A DNA stretch of 53,795 nt from Candidatus Cloacimonadota bacterium (GCA_009777575.1 WRLO01000014.1:1-53795); one strand, 5' to 3'; counted from the stretch's first letter, positions 20,086 through 29,395 are shown. Numbers and translations: made by a program. Notes: generated by a model from the letters alone, not told the origin.

Positions 20086-21396
20086 TTAATTCTCAAACAC
20101 AGTTTGTTTATCTATTTCTGTTTGTAGGGCAATGAGAGTTCTATCGACGAGTTTTCTTCGAAGTTTTTTCTCATCAGATTTATCTAGTGCAGGATTACCC
20201 AAAGGATAGGGGATTGCCACTGCAGGGACAATTCTATTCGCTCCTACTGTCAGTGATATTGGGACTACCGTGCATACATGCACGACAGGTATCCCAGCTC
20301 GCTCTATTTCCTTGACCATCGTTGCGCCGCAACGAGTACAGGTGCCTCATGTAGAGGTGAGGATGACTGCATGAACTCCATCATTTTTGAGTTCTGTTGC
20401 TATCCTCGCTGCATATGCTTTTGCATTCGCTACTGATGTTCCATTGCCTACTGTAGCATAGTAATATCTATGGAGACTGCCTATATGACCTTCTTTTTCG
20501 AGATCACGCAAGACATCAACTGGTAATACTCGGTCGGCATCTTGATTTGCATATACCGGATCATAGCCTCCATGGGCTGTTTCATAACCCTCATCTGTCA
20601 AATCAAATACTCCTTCTAAGTCGTATTTTCCATACTTAGAAGCACTTGATGATTCTATCTTGTCAGGATTATTCTTAGGCACTATTCCACCGCTCGTTAC
20701 AAGCGCTATTTTGGCTTTCCACATATATTTGACCGGTGGATTAGGTTCAACAGTATCAAAAACAGGCATCGGATATTCTGTTTTGAATGACTCACCTTTT
20801 ATTTTTTTGATGAGCATATCAACAGCTCTTTTTGAACCGCGTTCTTTTACAAATACATTTTTTCTGATGCCTCTTTCATGGTAACCATCTACCTCAGGTA
20901 GTCCTATTTCTTCCTTTTTACCCAGTTTTATCGCAAAATCTGCAAGTTTCGGAGCTGATTTTTTCATGTCTGCTGCTGAACTACCTGTTTGAAGGATATA
21001 AATATCCTTTTTAAATGAATCTACCCCCGGATTTTCTGCATACATAGCTGTAACTACCGGGATATTCATCTTTTCTTGAACTGCTTTACATACAGCCCCA
21101 CAAGCCATGCCATAACGACCTGCATTAAAAGCTGGACCTGCTACAAAGACATCAGGATTATGCTTTTCTATCATCGGGATGATGACTTCCAGTGCTTGTT
21201 CCACATTTTCGTTGAAATATGTGTCACCACAGATTACCGTTGCTACGATTTCTGCCGCTTCTCCAAATTGCTGGAGTAAAGCCATGCCAGGACCTACATG
21301 CCCCTCACGTACCTCTGGTTGATAATCTGCCTTATCTTCACCACCAATGCCACCATAAAACTGGTTTATATAATGAACAATTCGTAATTTGCCCAT
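20086..21396 (-). CDS. grdB: Glycine reductase component B, selenoprotein subunit (GrdB)
   Basis: Substrate-binding subunit of glycine reductase, which forms the selenium-linked carboxymethyl intermediate from glycine. The frame is 436 residues with one in-frame TGA (20347-20349) read as selenocysteine U350 in the family motif TSTUGTCTRCG, with C353 and C356 downstream. Total length equals that of known GrdB, so this is not a frameshift. A 7-bp stem just after the UGA is a candidate SECIS element. The start follows AAGGAG and lies 10 bp after grdA. The N-terminus (LRIVHYINQFYGGIGGE) is typical. The partner GrdE is encoded two genes upstream. Confidence 0.96.
20315..20346 (-). promoter_or_regulatory. 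Candidate SECIS hairpin of grdB
   Basis: Eleven bases after the Sec codon the mRNA has TCGTTGC-ggc-GCAACGA (20319-20335), a 7-bp perfect stem, with possible extra ACC/GGT pairing outside. Position immediately 3' of the UGA fits bacterial SECIS elements. The loop is small and function is inferred. Confidence 0.5.
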
Positions 21397-21406
21397 TCAT
21401 TTCTCC

Positions 21407-21877
21407 TTAATACTTACAATACTGCTCTCGTATCGATGTCATTTCTGAAACTATTTCATCAACATTGAGAACCATTTCCATCATTCCTATTTGTTCATCG
21501 TAAACAGATGAGTCTACTTCACTCTTAAATTCCTGTTCAACACAATGAAACGCACGAAGTCCCAACTGAACTCCTGCTAATGGACCTGCAAATGTAGGGT
21601 CGCCGTTTGTCACGGTCTCAGCAGCTAAACCAGCTGCTTCGCCTTCTGCTGCTCCAAATATTACGATGACATTCTCACCACCATAATTTTCTGCTGCTTC
21701 TTTGACCCTTCTTTGATTTTCTAGATCCATAGCTCCTGCCGCCGTTCAAACAAAACATTCGGTGGAGGAGAAAACTACTTCACAATCCAAACCTTTGAGA
21801 CACTCCTCAATTGCTGGACCAGGTATTCCATCTCTATCGCCTATGACAATCACTTTTTTGCCATTAAACAAACTCAT
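21407..21877 (-). CDS. grdA: Glycine reductase component A (GrdA), selenoprotein
   Basis: Small selenoprotein that takes the carboxymethyl group from protein B as a Se-carboxymethyl selenoether and hands it on to protein C. It is then re-reduced by thioredoxin. The full frame is 156 residues from ATG 21877. An in-frame TGA at 21746-21748 encodes U44 in [12 protein letters not shown], matching the conserved position, with C41 two residues before. A conventional ORF scan keeps only residues 50-156. The N-terminus reads [25 protein letters not shown] precedes the start. It lies between grdE and grdB, as in known operons. Confidence 0.96.
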
Positions 21878-21959
21878 GTAAAACCTCCATTTTTTCAATT
21901 GATTATTGCATTTTTCCTCTCTATACCATTACTAAAATACTAGTATAGAAAGTTGTTTA

Positions 21960-23246
21960 TTACATTCCTACTGCGGTCATTTTGTTGAAACCAAGCTCAT
22001 TGGTCGAGCCAGTTATGACCTGTATTTCCGCTTCTATCGATCCATCAGGACGGAGAGAGCCATCAAAGCCACCTGCTATTTTGTCTGTATATTTCAAGAT
22101 TCCTATTATCTTGTCCATTGGGGGAAGTAATATCACTTCATTGGCATTGCCTCCCGTAACTACAGCATCGGCTGCTTTGTCAGCATCTGCTAAGGATTGT
22201 GACTTTCCATCTCTACCTGCATATTCGTCTGTCACAATAACGGTTTTAATTCCTAAAGCCTCAATTTTTTTGCAATTCATTATCAAGTCTGTATCGGGAT
22301 TACCAAAACCTTCTTGAGATATTATCGCAGCATCTAATCCTAAATATTTGCAAAGTTTTGCTGTCCACATTGATGACCTTTCCTTATCTGCAAGATAAAC
22401 CGTTTCGTTCGTGATGATCACACCTAAAAAATTTAAATCCTTTCCATGTCTCTCATAAAGGTCATGAATGATAGGATTGTTTTGGTGATGATATGTTGTA
22501 TTTTTATCACAAGCAGAAACACAATTTCCACTAATGATTGCTCCATCCATCACTTCTGTAGGATAAAGGATTGTTGGCACCATCTTCTTTGCATCGACAC
22601 CATATACATATGTGTCATGAAGTAAACCCTGCGTCTGAAGCATATATACATATCCAACTTTCGGTAAATCTGGATATTCTGCTATTGCCTCAAGCAATGG
22701 CTTTGTCTCATAAACCTCTAAAATATCGGGTTCTATGTCCTTCCCTGTATCTCCAATGTATTCTGCTATCCTCAAACCCGCATTACGAGCAGCTTCTTCA
22801 TAGTCATATGGTGTCAATCCATCAAAAGGTTCTATGACAAGGCATACATTACAAGTCTGTGAGAATGGAGTAAAATCTGCGCCCGGTCCTGACATATCAA
22901 TGATACCTTCTTGGAAACCAACTATTTTACCACAGGTTACGACTGCAACTCCAGATAAAACATTTGTGCGACCACTTCCTACTAAGTCTATCTTGGTTCT
23001 CACTCCAGGAAACATTCCTCCAGCTCCAGAGACTTTTACTCGAGGTTCTATCACATCTTTCACAGGAGTTATTCGAGTTTTATCACCAGGTGTCGCAATT
23101 TCTACTTTGACACTTTTAATTCTCTCATCTTCTAAAACGAGATTTTTTATACAATCCTCATTAATTGTTAAAATTCCTTCTTTTACTTCGGTTTTATTTC
23201 CTAATCTAACACTTTTGATGTTGATTTTACCGAGTTCTAATTTCAT
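21960..23246 (-). CDS. grdE: Glycine reductase component B, proprotein GrdE
   Basis: 428-residue precursor of the two smaller subunits of protein B. In the characterised family the chain is cleaved autocatalytically before a cysteine, which becomes a pyruvoyl group that binds glycine as a Schiff base. Here the expected site is C242 in SGNCVSACDKN, at the usual position. The N-terminal half holds GVRTKIDLVGSGRTN and the C-terminal half GFGNPDTDLIMNC. Works in the cytoplasm with GrdB. AAGGAGG precedes the start. Gene order trxB-trxA-grdE-grdA-grdB is the classical arrangement. Confidence 0.96.
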   Translation of the reverse strand: MKLELGKINIKSVRLGNKTEVKEGILTINEDCIKNLVLEDERIKSVKVEIATPGDKTRITPVKDVIEPRVKVSGAGGMFPGVRTKIDLVGSGRTNVLSGVAVVTCGKIVGFQEGIIDMSGPGADFTPFSQTCNVCLVIEPFDGLTPYDYEEAARNAGLRIAEYIGDTGKDIEPDILEVYETKPLLEAIAEYPDLPKVGYVYMLQTQGLLHDTYVYGVDAKKMVPTILYPTEVMDGAIISGNCVSACDKNTTYHHQNNPIIHDLYERHGKDLNFLGVIITNETVYLADKERSSMWTAKLCKYLGLDAAIISQEGFGNPDTDLIMNCKKIEALGIKTVIVTDEYAGRDGKSQSLADADKAADAVVTGGNANEVILLPPMDKIIGILKYTDKIAGGFDGSLRPDGSIEAEIQVITGSTNELGFNKMTAVGM

Positions 23247-23298
23247 TTAGATTCCTCCTTGCATTGGGAATTGGTATATATAATACGCCAATTCGTTC

Positions 23299-23619
23299 TC
23301 ATTTCAGAGCTTTCTTTATCATTTCTTCGATATTAGTCTTGACGGCATCATCTTTTATCAATTCTGACAATTTTTCTCCGTCCTTATAAATTGTTATTGT
23401 GGGCAAACCTAAGACCTTCTGGGATATTGCCAATCTCCTCGCACTTGCAGTATTTAGTTTTACAAACTTTATTTCTTTTCCATACTGCTCTGAAAGTGCT
23501 TCTACATCAGGCATGAGAGCTTTACATGGTTCGCATCCATCACTAAAATAGTCAACCAAAACAAGCCCTTTGGCTTCTAAAACTTCAGTCTGAAATGTAT
23601 CCTTATCGACTAAAAGCAT
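23299..23619 (-). CDS. trxA: Thioredoxin of the glycine reductase system
   Basis: 106 residues with one thioredoxin fold and active site C29-E-P-C32 ([11 protein letters not shown]) instead of the usual WCGPC. This variant, lacking the tryptophan and glycine, is characteristic of thioredoxins encoded with glycine or betaine reductases. It passes electrons from TrxB to the oxidised selenoprotein A. It starts 9 bp after trxB with AGGAGG upstream, so translation is tightly linked. The cis-proline segment is GLPTITI. Confidence 0.95.
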   Translation of the reverse strand: MLLVDKDTFQTEVLEAKGLVLVDYFSDGCEPCKALMPDVEALSEQYGKEIKFVKLNTASARRLAISQKVLGLPTITIYKDGEKLSELIKDDAVKTNIEEMIKKALK

Positions 23620-23628
23620 CTTTTCCTC

Positions 23629-24552
23629 CTATTCTTCTAAATGTTTCTCAGCATCAAAAGCTGCTATAGCACCATCATTTGCTGCTGTTACTACTTGCCT
23701 CAATGGTTTTATTCTGCAATCACCTACAGCATATACGCCATCTATGTTTGTTCTCATATTTTCATTTGTGGTGATATAACCTCGATCCATTTCTATTTTC
23801 CCTTCGAATATTTTTGTATTGGGTATCAAACCGATAAATACAAAAAGTCCAAATGTTCCGTCTTCTGGATCTGCCTGAAATTCTGTTATTTCTCCTGTTT
23901 CAGTATTCTTTATGACTATTGCCTCTAAAATCCCATCACCTTTTACTTCTTCTACAATGGAGTTGTATACAAAATTAAATTTAGGATTTTCAAAAGCCTT
24001 TTTTTGTATAGACTTTGCTGCAGTCAATTCCGGTAAATTCTGAATGATTGTTATTTTTCTAGCAAATCTTGCTATAAACAAGGCTTCCTGAACCGCACTA
24101 TCACCGCCACCTACCACATAAACCTCAAGGTCTTCAAAAAAAGCTGCATCGCATGTTGCACAATATGAAACTCCTTTGCCTGTGAACTCCCTTTCTCCTT
24201 TGCAACCTAACAATCTCGGAAAAGCTCCAGTTGCAATAATAACGATTTTCCCCTGATACTCACCTTTTTCACCTTTAACTTTTTTTACTTTTCCTTCAAG
24301 TTCCACATTAATTACATCATCAGTAATAATTTCAACCTTGAAACGCTCAGCTTGTTTAACCATTTTTTCTATCAGTGAAGGTCCTGTCTCTTCTAAAATA
24401 GCACCAGGATAATTGTCAATCTCATTAGTAATTGCAGCTTGTCCGCCTGCTTTTTTCTTCTCTATGATCAGTGTTTTTAACAAAGATCTACCTGCATATA
24501 TCCCTGCTGATAAACCCGCTGGACCGGCTCCAATTATAATCACATCATACAT
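23629..24552 (-). CDS. trxB: Thioredoxin reductase
   Basis: NAD(P)H-dependent flavoprotein that reduces the neighbouring thioredoxin. With the start placed at ATG 24552 it has 307 residues. This start puts the FAD motif GAGPAGLSAG at residue 8 and has AAGGAGG eight bases upstream; a longer in-frame start at 24606 would overlap grdX and is unlikely. The redox pair is C131/C134 in SYCATCD, followed by the nucleotide-binding GGGDSA. The C-terminal FAD motif is YAVGDCR. Part of the grd operon. Confidence 0.96.
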   Translation of the reverse strand: MYDVIIIGAGPAGLSAGIYAGRSLLKTLIIEKKKAGGQAAITNEIDNYPGAILEETGPSLIEKMVKQAERFKVEIITDDVINVELEGKVKKVKGEKGEYQGKIVIIATGAFPRLLGCKGEREFTGKGVSYCATCDAAFFEDLEVYVVGGGDSAVQEALFIARFARKITIIQNLPELTAAKSIQKKAFENPKFNFVYNSIVEEVKGDGILEAIVIKNTETGEITEFQADPEDGTFGLFVFIGLIPNTKIFEGKIEMDRGYITTNENMRTNIDGVYAVGDCRIKPLRQVVTAANDGAIAAFDAEKHLEE

Positions 24553-24602
24553 TTCATTAACCTCCTTATTTTTAATTTTTATTACTTCTTTTTCACTTAT
24601 TT

Positions 24603-24968
24603 TCAAGAAAATCTACCAAATATCAAATCGAAATCTATCAATTGAAAATCTGAGAGATTTTTTTCATCTCTTTTGTAGTAAAAAGCTTTACTTACAATTG
24701 TTTTATTGCACATTTCTATGCAATATTCTATTACTGAAAGTGAATCTTCATCAAGCCCACTCTTTTCTGCTGTTAAAAGAACAGTTCGATACGGTGTCTC
24801 CCAAGGCTTTATACTACCAGCCAAAGGATGGGTTAACAACTTGTGACCAAGATGAATTCTATCTCTTACACATTTTAAGACACCCAAAAGATCTGTATTT
24901 CGAAAATCAATCTCAGTATCTGAAATTTTTAAACTCACCAAAGGGTTATTTGTTACCACAATTTTCAT
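24603..24968 (-). CDS. grdX: GrdX family protein
   Basis: 121-residue protein with the conserved GHKLLTHPLAGSIKP-ETPYRTV region that I associate with GrdX, a protein of unknown function found at the head of glycine, sarcosine and betaine reductase clusters. Position fits: between hemerythrin and trxB, same strand, with gaps of 45 and 50 bp. No signal peptide or membrane helix, so cytoplasmic. Assignment rests on motif recall plus context and should be confirmed by profile search. Start codon preceded by a weak AGGG. Confidence 0.8.
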   Translation of the reverse strand: MKIVVTNNPLVSLKISDTEIDFRNTDLLGVLKCVRDRIHLGHKLLTHPLAGSIKPWETPYRTVLLTAEKSGLDEDSLSVIEYCIEMCNKTIVSKAFYYKRDEKNLSDFQLIDFDLIFGRFS

Positions 24969-25013
24969 TTCAACATCCCTTTCTTTTAAAAATATCAGCC
25001 TTTTATTAACATG

Positions 25014-25421
25014 TTACACTACTCCCTTTTCAATGAAAAACTCAGAATATCTTTTATCTTCTTTTTTGATATGGTTCTGTATCCATGAAGTCAAAAAATT
25101 AAATATAGAAAGACTTAAAGATATTTTCCCAGAATTGTAGTCGCTTTGTAGCTCGTTCAATTTGTTAACCAGCTCTGTATGCTGTTTTTTGTGGTCGTCT
25201 TGTTTGGGATAACCATGTTTTTCCATCAAAGCTTCTTCATTCTTGAAATGAGTTTTAGTGTAGTTTGCAAGTTCAGACAAGATTCCAGCTAAAACTGACT
25301 GCCCTTGCCCTTGTGACATAGAATCACTAAGTTTGTTTATGAGCATTATCAGTTTTTTATGTTCATTGTCAATAGCCCATATGCGAACACTCAAGTCATC
25401 TGTCCATTCTATTTTTGGCAT
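25014..25421 (-). CDS. Bacteriohemerythrin
   Basis: 135-residue single-domain hemerythrin with a non-haem di-iron site that binds oxygen reversibly. All expected ligands are present: H21 (DNEHKKL), H58 and E62 (HFKNEE), H77 and H81 (DHKKQH), H117 and D122 (HIKKED). It is the first gene before grdX and the glycine reductase genes with only 45 bp between. A role in sensing or scavenging oxygen near the oxygen-sensitive selenoenzyme system is therefore attractive, though unproven. AGGAGG precedes the start. Confidence 0.95.
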   Translation of the reverse strand: MPKIEWTDDLSVRIWAIDNEHKKLIMLINKLSDSMSQGQGQSVLAGILSELANYTKTHFKNEEALMEKHGYPKQDDHKKQHTELVNKLNELQSDYNSGKISLSLSIFNFLTSWIQNHIKKEDKRYSEFFIEKGVV

Positions 25422-25452
25422 AAATACCTCCTATCATCTGCTTGTAAAAAAG

Positions 25453-25494
25453 TTTTCTTATAAACTAAGAAAAAAAACATATATTTTTTGTCAA
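25453..25494 (-). promoter_or_regulatory. Putative control region of the hemerythrin-grd operon
   Basis: TTGACA at 25489-25494 (minus strand), followed towards the gene by an inverted repeat TTTTCTTA-gttta-TAAGAAAA (25453-25473) about 35 bp before the ATG. The hexamer could be a -35 element. A -10 at proper spacing is not clear. The palindrome could be an operator. Confidence 0.35.
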
Positions 25495-25630
25495 CTTTTT
25501 TTTGAAAACAGATATAACTATATAAACATTTGGTTGTTTGTTTTGTTACAAATACTATTGAACAATAAATAAACTATTTTACTTTATGCATACCACCAAT
25601 GCAAGTTTTTGTTAGTATATTTTTTCACTA

Positions 25631-26162
25631 CTGACCGATTGATTTGTTTTTTGTTTATGTAACTATTGAAATAGTAATGTTTTATGAACATATTTAACGA
25701 TAGGGGGTAGGTTTTGTCTTAAGCCTCGTAAATTTAAGAAAGGGGATACATTTTTGATTAAAATTGATTTAAACTAGCTATAATGGAGAAATATGGAGTT
25801 AGTATTCCAAGATTTTGTGAATTAGGTGATTTTTTTCATAAAATAGATTTTAGTCGGTCAGTAGTGAAAAATAAATTGTGGATAGCTTATCGATAAGTGA
25901 AAAAATTTACTTCTGTATCTCTCTATTTTTCAATATGATATCTGCAACTCTCTTTACCCTCCTGTATGCTTCCCCTATCGCTCTCATGTAATATGTTGAA
26001 AATAAAAGAGTTATTATGAGTTATTTTTTCATAAAGAGGTCTTTTGACAAGAAAAAATGATTTAAAAATTATGTAAATATATTTTTGAAAAGACTCTTGA
26101 CAAAAATGATAGATATTTATTGTGGAACAAATAAGAAAATTACCTAAATTTTAATCGGTCAG
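25631..26162. mobile_element. Left copy of the long inverted repeat flanking the ABC cluster
   Basis: A 532-bp non-coding element beginning CTGACCGATT and ending AATCGGTCAG, so it has terminal inverted repeats (about 16 bp with one mismatch when TCAC(T/A)A is included). A third copy of the terminus lies inside (AGTCGGTCAGTAGTGAAAA at 25852-25870), giving a first sub-unit of about 250 bp with TIRs. An inverted copy of high identity lies at 39451-40056. No transposase frame is visible. Likely a MITE-like or insertion-sequence-derived element. Confidence 0.8.
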
Positions 26163-26225
26163 TTGTGATATTTTTTGAAATGAATTTCTATGATTCGAAA
26201 AGACAAAGAATCACATAGAATACCC

Positions 26226-26289
26226 CCCCTGTCACCTTGAACGCAGTGAAAGGCCTTAAGTTTCCTCACTACGTTCGGAATGACAGGGG
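26226..26289. repeat. Imperfect palindrome CCCCTGTCA ... TGACAGGGG
   Basis: Arms containing CCTTGAACGCAGTGA and TCACTACGTTCGGAA pair imperfectly. The left half matches 6251-6275 in reverse complement exactly. It lies at the 3' end of the ABC cluster, about 40 bp after the last stop, where it could shape the transcript end. It lacks a T-run. Confidence 0.65.
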
Positions 26290-26330
26290 TTGCAATAAGC
26301 AACTACATTCTGTAATAAAAATCAGCTATC

Positions 26331-27743
26331 TTACCTGATATCCAATTTCTCAAATCTCACTACCGACACAACTATCAACACCAGATTCAGTATCAAGATA
26401 GGCAATAGTCTCAATAGTATCCTCATCGCTTTTGTCCAGCTATCCTCAGTCTCAATCTCTGAGACAAAGAGCAGTTCTGGATGTTCAAAAAGCTGCTCTG
26501 AAAAAGGTATCTGCCCCAGCTCTGACAGGACATATCTATCACTATTTGCGTGACCATAAAAGAGGTGTAGAGAGGTTTCATCGCGGCTGTCCTGCTCTAT
26601 CATGAGGTTTGTGATTTGATTGATAGAGCGTTTTGCTGTTTCTTGCTGGAAATTTAAGAGATAATATCCTTTGTCAAAGATGACCTCAGATATCTTTTCA
26701 AACTGCACAAAAGGTGAAATAGCAGAAATATTTTGAATCATCCTCGTTTGACGATCACTGTCGTCTATTTCGATAAGTTTAGTCAGAGCCGCCTTTTCAT
26801 CACAGGCATGAAAAGCTCTTGCTCTGATACCATCGTGTAGAGCGCCATTACTGTGGACTTGCATGCCGTATTCGTCACCCCAGATTTGGTATTCTTCAAG
26901 ATATGCTTGTCGCCACATCTCATTGTATTCTATGCTTGTTTTCAGAGGTGAAAGCTGTTTTGCTATGATATTTGCCGACTGTGGCACTATGATGACAAAG
27001 AAAAGCCAGATAAAGACGACCATCACGATAGCGTTGCGGTAGTTCTTTACCATAGAAATCAAGGTTCCCAGCCAGACAAAAAACGAAGCAAAAGGCACTG
27101 AAATCAAGAGTATCAAAAGAAATTTCCACATAAAGACCATCGACCATGTCCCAGTCATAGCAAAGAAAAGCAGCAACGACACAAGAGCTGGTGGAACGAT
27201 GATGATGAGATAAAGCAGCATATAGCTAATGTATTTATGCCAAAGTATCATCTGCCTTTTGAAACCATAGACCGACATGAGACGCAGTGTCCCTGCTCTC
27301 TTTTCATGCGAAATAGCCTCAAAACTCAAGATGAGCATAAAAAAGCCAGACAAAATGCCGAGTATAAAATACCAATTCAGACGAAAAACTTCCCTCGTAG
27401 AAGTGCCGTAATTATCGAAATATGGCGTATAAAAGAGGATACCGACACTTATCTTGTCTGGATAAGTCTGATAGCTGCTAAATAAAACAGCTGGTGAGGG
27501 TCTACTAACTACTTGGAGCAGGTTGCCTTGGAGCATCCGTATCATTTGCATGGATTCTCCGTCAGCGACACGCTCGTTGTGTCTGTTTAAATCTGTTTGA
27601 AATTCTTCACTCAGATTTTGATAAGTAACGGCACTACTGATAGCCGATAGTATAAAAAGTGCGACCAGTATCAGAAAGAATATCTGAAATTTTAGGTCTT
27701 TAAGCATCAAACGAATATCTTTCATTAAAATGATTTGATTCAT
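26331..27743 (-). CDS. ABC-2 type permease A, third copy (NosY-like)
   Basis: 470 residues. Transmembrane helix at about 18-40, a first extracytoplasmic stretch to about 115, then a membrane block of several helices containing FEAISHEKRAGTLRLMSVYG. A long variable extracytoplasmic loop spans about 270-430, with a final helix at about 445-463 ending in KLDIR. The first 41 residues equal those of the copy at 33728, while the loops differ. It probably forms a heteromeric exporter channel with permease B at 27800 and the ATPase at 29443. Substrate unknown. Last gene of the cluster; start preceded by GGAGGA. Confidence 0.85.
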   Translation of the reverse strand: MNQIILMKDIRLMLKDLKFQIFFLILVALFILSAISSAVTYQNLSEEFQTDLNRHNERVADGESMQMIRMLQGNLLQVVSRPSPAVLFSSYQTYPDKISVGILFYTPYFDNYGTSTREVFRLNWYFILGILSGFFMLILSFEAISHEKRAGTLRLMSVYGFKRQMILWHKYISYMLLYLIIIVPPALVSLLLFFAMTGTWSMVFMWKFLLILLISVPFASFFVWLGTLISMVKNYRNAIVMVVFIWLFFVIIVPQSANIIAKQLSPLKTSIEYNEMWRQAYLEEYQIWGDEYGMQVHSNGALHDGIRARAFHACDEKAALTKLIEIDDSDRQTRMIQNISAISPFVQFEKISEVIFDKGYYLLNFQQETAKRSINQITNLMIEQDSRDETSLHLFYGHANSDRYVLSELGQIPFSEQLFEHPELLFVSEIETEDSWTKAMRILLRLLPILILNLVLIVVSVVRFEKLDIR

Positions 27744-27799
27744 GATGTATTTTCCTCCAATTTATTTATTATTTATCATTATCCATTATCCATTTTTCA

Positions 27800-29395
27800 T
27801 TATCGAACGTCAAATCCTAGAAACTTTCGCCATGTCATCACCCACAGTACCAAGATGCTCACCACAAACACCACCAGATACTGCAAAATCCTTGCAAATA
27901 TCTCGCTAAAGGTATATATCGGCTGCTCATATCTACGAAATCTCGGCAAGACCATATTGTATCTTTCTTGTTGGCTCACCATCTCCTGAAGATAGCCTAC
28001 TGCCCTTTCCTCACCGATTTCGTTAAAGAAATCTTCGAGTGGTCCATGCCCACCTGCATATTCGTATATTAGCATAAATAAATCATACTGATCAGTAATA
28101 TTATACATAACATCCGTTTCAAGCTCATACATAATAAAAAATCGACTATCTAATAGCCATTCTTCACTGACACCAAGATTGACAAGCTCATCGCGGAGTT
28201 CCCTAGTTGTATGCAAAAATCTTAGTAGGTCTTCTCTAGAATTACCTGTTATTTGGGCACTGAGACTATTGAAAAGAACGATAGGATTGTAGAAAAAGAC
28301 CCAGTTTCTGACATTTTCCATGTAGATACGCTTTCTCTGGATCTCATCGTAAGCCTGCTCTGCGTCACGAGTAACAGGAAAATAGTTTTCATAGATATAC
28401 ATTTGATAGCGGTGATGCTGCTCATGGGTAGCTTTCCAGCCAGCGACATTAGTTTCATAAAAAAAATGCCTACCAGACCAGTTCATATGCCCGACTAGGT
28501 TTATATTGGCTTCATCAGGGACATCGTTATACATTATCCTCTGAGCTTGCATAATTTTGTCACGATAGCCTTGAGATAGCTGGGTCAGTGTATCATTGTA
28601 AAGTCTTGGAGCGATGATATAATCCCAGCTGATAGGCAAAACGATGCTAAACATAATCCAGACAAGTAAGCAATAAACGAGTGAACGATTGGGATTGGTC
28701 GTGCAGCAAGAGATAAAGATGCCCAGTAAGCTGAAAAACATGATAAACAACATCACTAAAAACCAGTAAAAAATAGCACTGAGAAAGAAATTTAATGAGA
28801 GAACATTGACAAAATGATAAGTGATGCCCATAATACTCAAAAAATAAGGTATGGTAAAAGTGAGTGCAACAAAGAAAAAGACACCGAGCGTCTTTTTCAA
28901 GATAAAACTCTGTCTTTTGAGCGGATAGGTCATCAATATCCTCAATGTGCCGACCTGCTTTTCACCATTTACGCTGTCATAAGAAATGAGCAGTATAAAT
29001 AGTGATAAAAAGAAAGTGATGAGAAATGTGATGTCGAGTTGCGTGCTTTCGTTGTAGAGCAGGTTTGTCTCTTCATTGAGCGTCATCGTATTTGTGATAG
29101 GCTCATAATACTGTATCGTGATTACACGCGGTATCTTAAAACCTTCATTGAAAATCGAAAAGATGATAGGCTTTTGAATAGCTCTCGGCTTGATTTGACT
29201 GTAATTAGTCGCTTCTCGCAGGTCTTTATCATTGAGCATGACATCATCGTTATATTGATTGATCTGTTTTTGAAAGTCTATAGCTCGGACTATAAAAACA
29301 GTTGCAAAGAGCAATAGAAACATCGTCACAGTGAGATAGATGCGTCTGCTCTTTAATAGGTTTTGTAATTCGTGTTCTAATAGGGGTATTAGCAT
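27800..29395 (-). CDS. ABC-2 type permease B, third copy
   Basis: 531 residues. N-terminal LLEHELQNLLKSRRIY then a helix at about 20-37, an extracytoplasmic part with NYSQIKPRAIQKP, a membrane block with LISYDSVNGEKQVGTLRILM, a large extracytoplasmic loop of about 220 residues, and a final helix ending in FLGFDVR. It is homologous to the copies at 32019 and 35271, with the loop most diverged. Translated 47 bp after the ATPase at 29443. Together with that ATPase and the permease at 26331 it makes a complete three-gene exporter unit. AAAGGAG precedes the start. Confidence 0.85.
   Translation of the reverse strand: MLIPLLEHELQNLLKSRRIYLTVTMFLLLFATVFIVRAIDFQKQINQYNDDVMLNDKDLREATNYSQIKPRAIQKPIIFSIFNEGFKIPRVITIQYYEPITNTMTLNEETNLLYNESTQLDITFLITFFLSLFILLISYDSVNGEKQVGTLRILMTYPLKRQSFILKKTLGVFFFVALTFTIPYFLSIMGITYHFVNVLSLNFFLSAIFYWFLVMLFIMFFSLLGIFISCCTTNPNRSLVYCLLVWIMFSIVLPISWDYIIAPRLYNDTLTQLSQGYRDKIMQAQRIMYNDVPDEANINLVGHMNWSGRHFFYETNVAGWKATHEQHHRYQMYIYENYFPVTRDAEQAYDEIQRKRIYMENVRNWVFFYNPIVLFNSLSAQITGNSREDLLRFLHTTRELRDELVNLGVSEEWLLDSRFFIMYELETDVMYNITDQYDLFMLIYEYAGGHGPLEDFFNEIGEERAVGYLQEMVSQQERYNMVLPRFRRYEQPIYTFSEIFARILQYLVVFVVSILVLWVMTWRKFLGFDVR

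Noticed and set aside
20086..21396. grdB as a pseudogene or frameshift
   Set aside because: The interruption is a single in-frame TGA at the known selenocysteine position with full motif and length conserved.
21407..21730. Short ORF starting at the internal Met as a separate 107-residue gene
   Set aside because: It is the C-terminal part of GrdA. The frame continues upstream through the Sec codon to ATG 21877 with a good ribosome binding site.
23629..24606. Longer trxB starting at 24606
   Set aside because: Would overlap grdX and add 18 charged residues before the FAD motif. ATG 24552 has AAGGAGG upstream.
24413..25009. Plus-strand frame of 198 residues
   Set aside because: Lies opposite trxB and grdX, both supported by strong family motifs.
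25631..26162. Insertion sequence with its own transposase
   Set aside because: No open frame of useful length in either strand of either copy.
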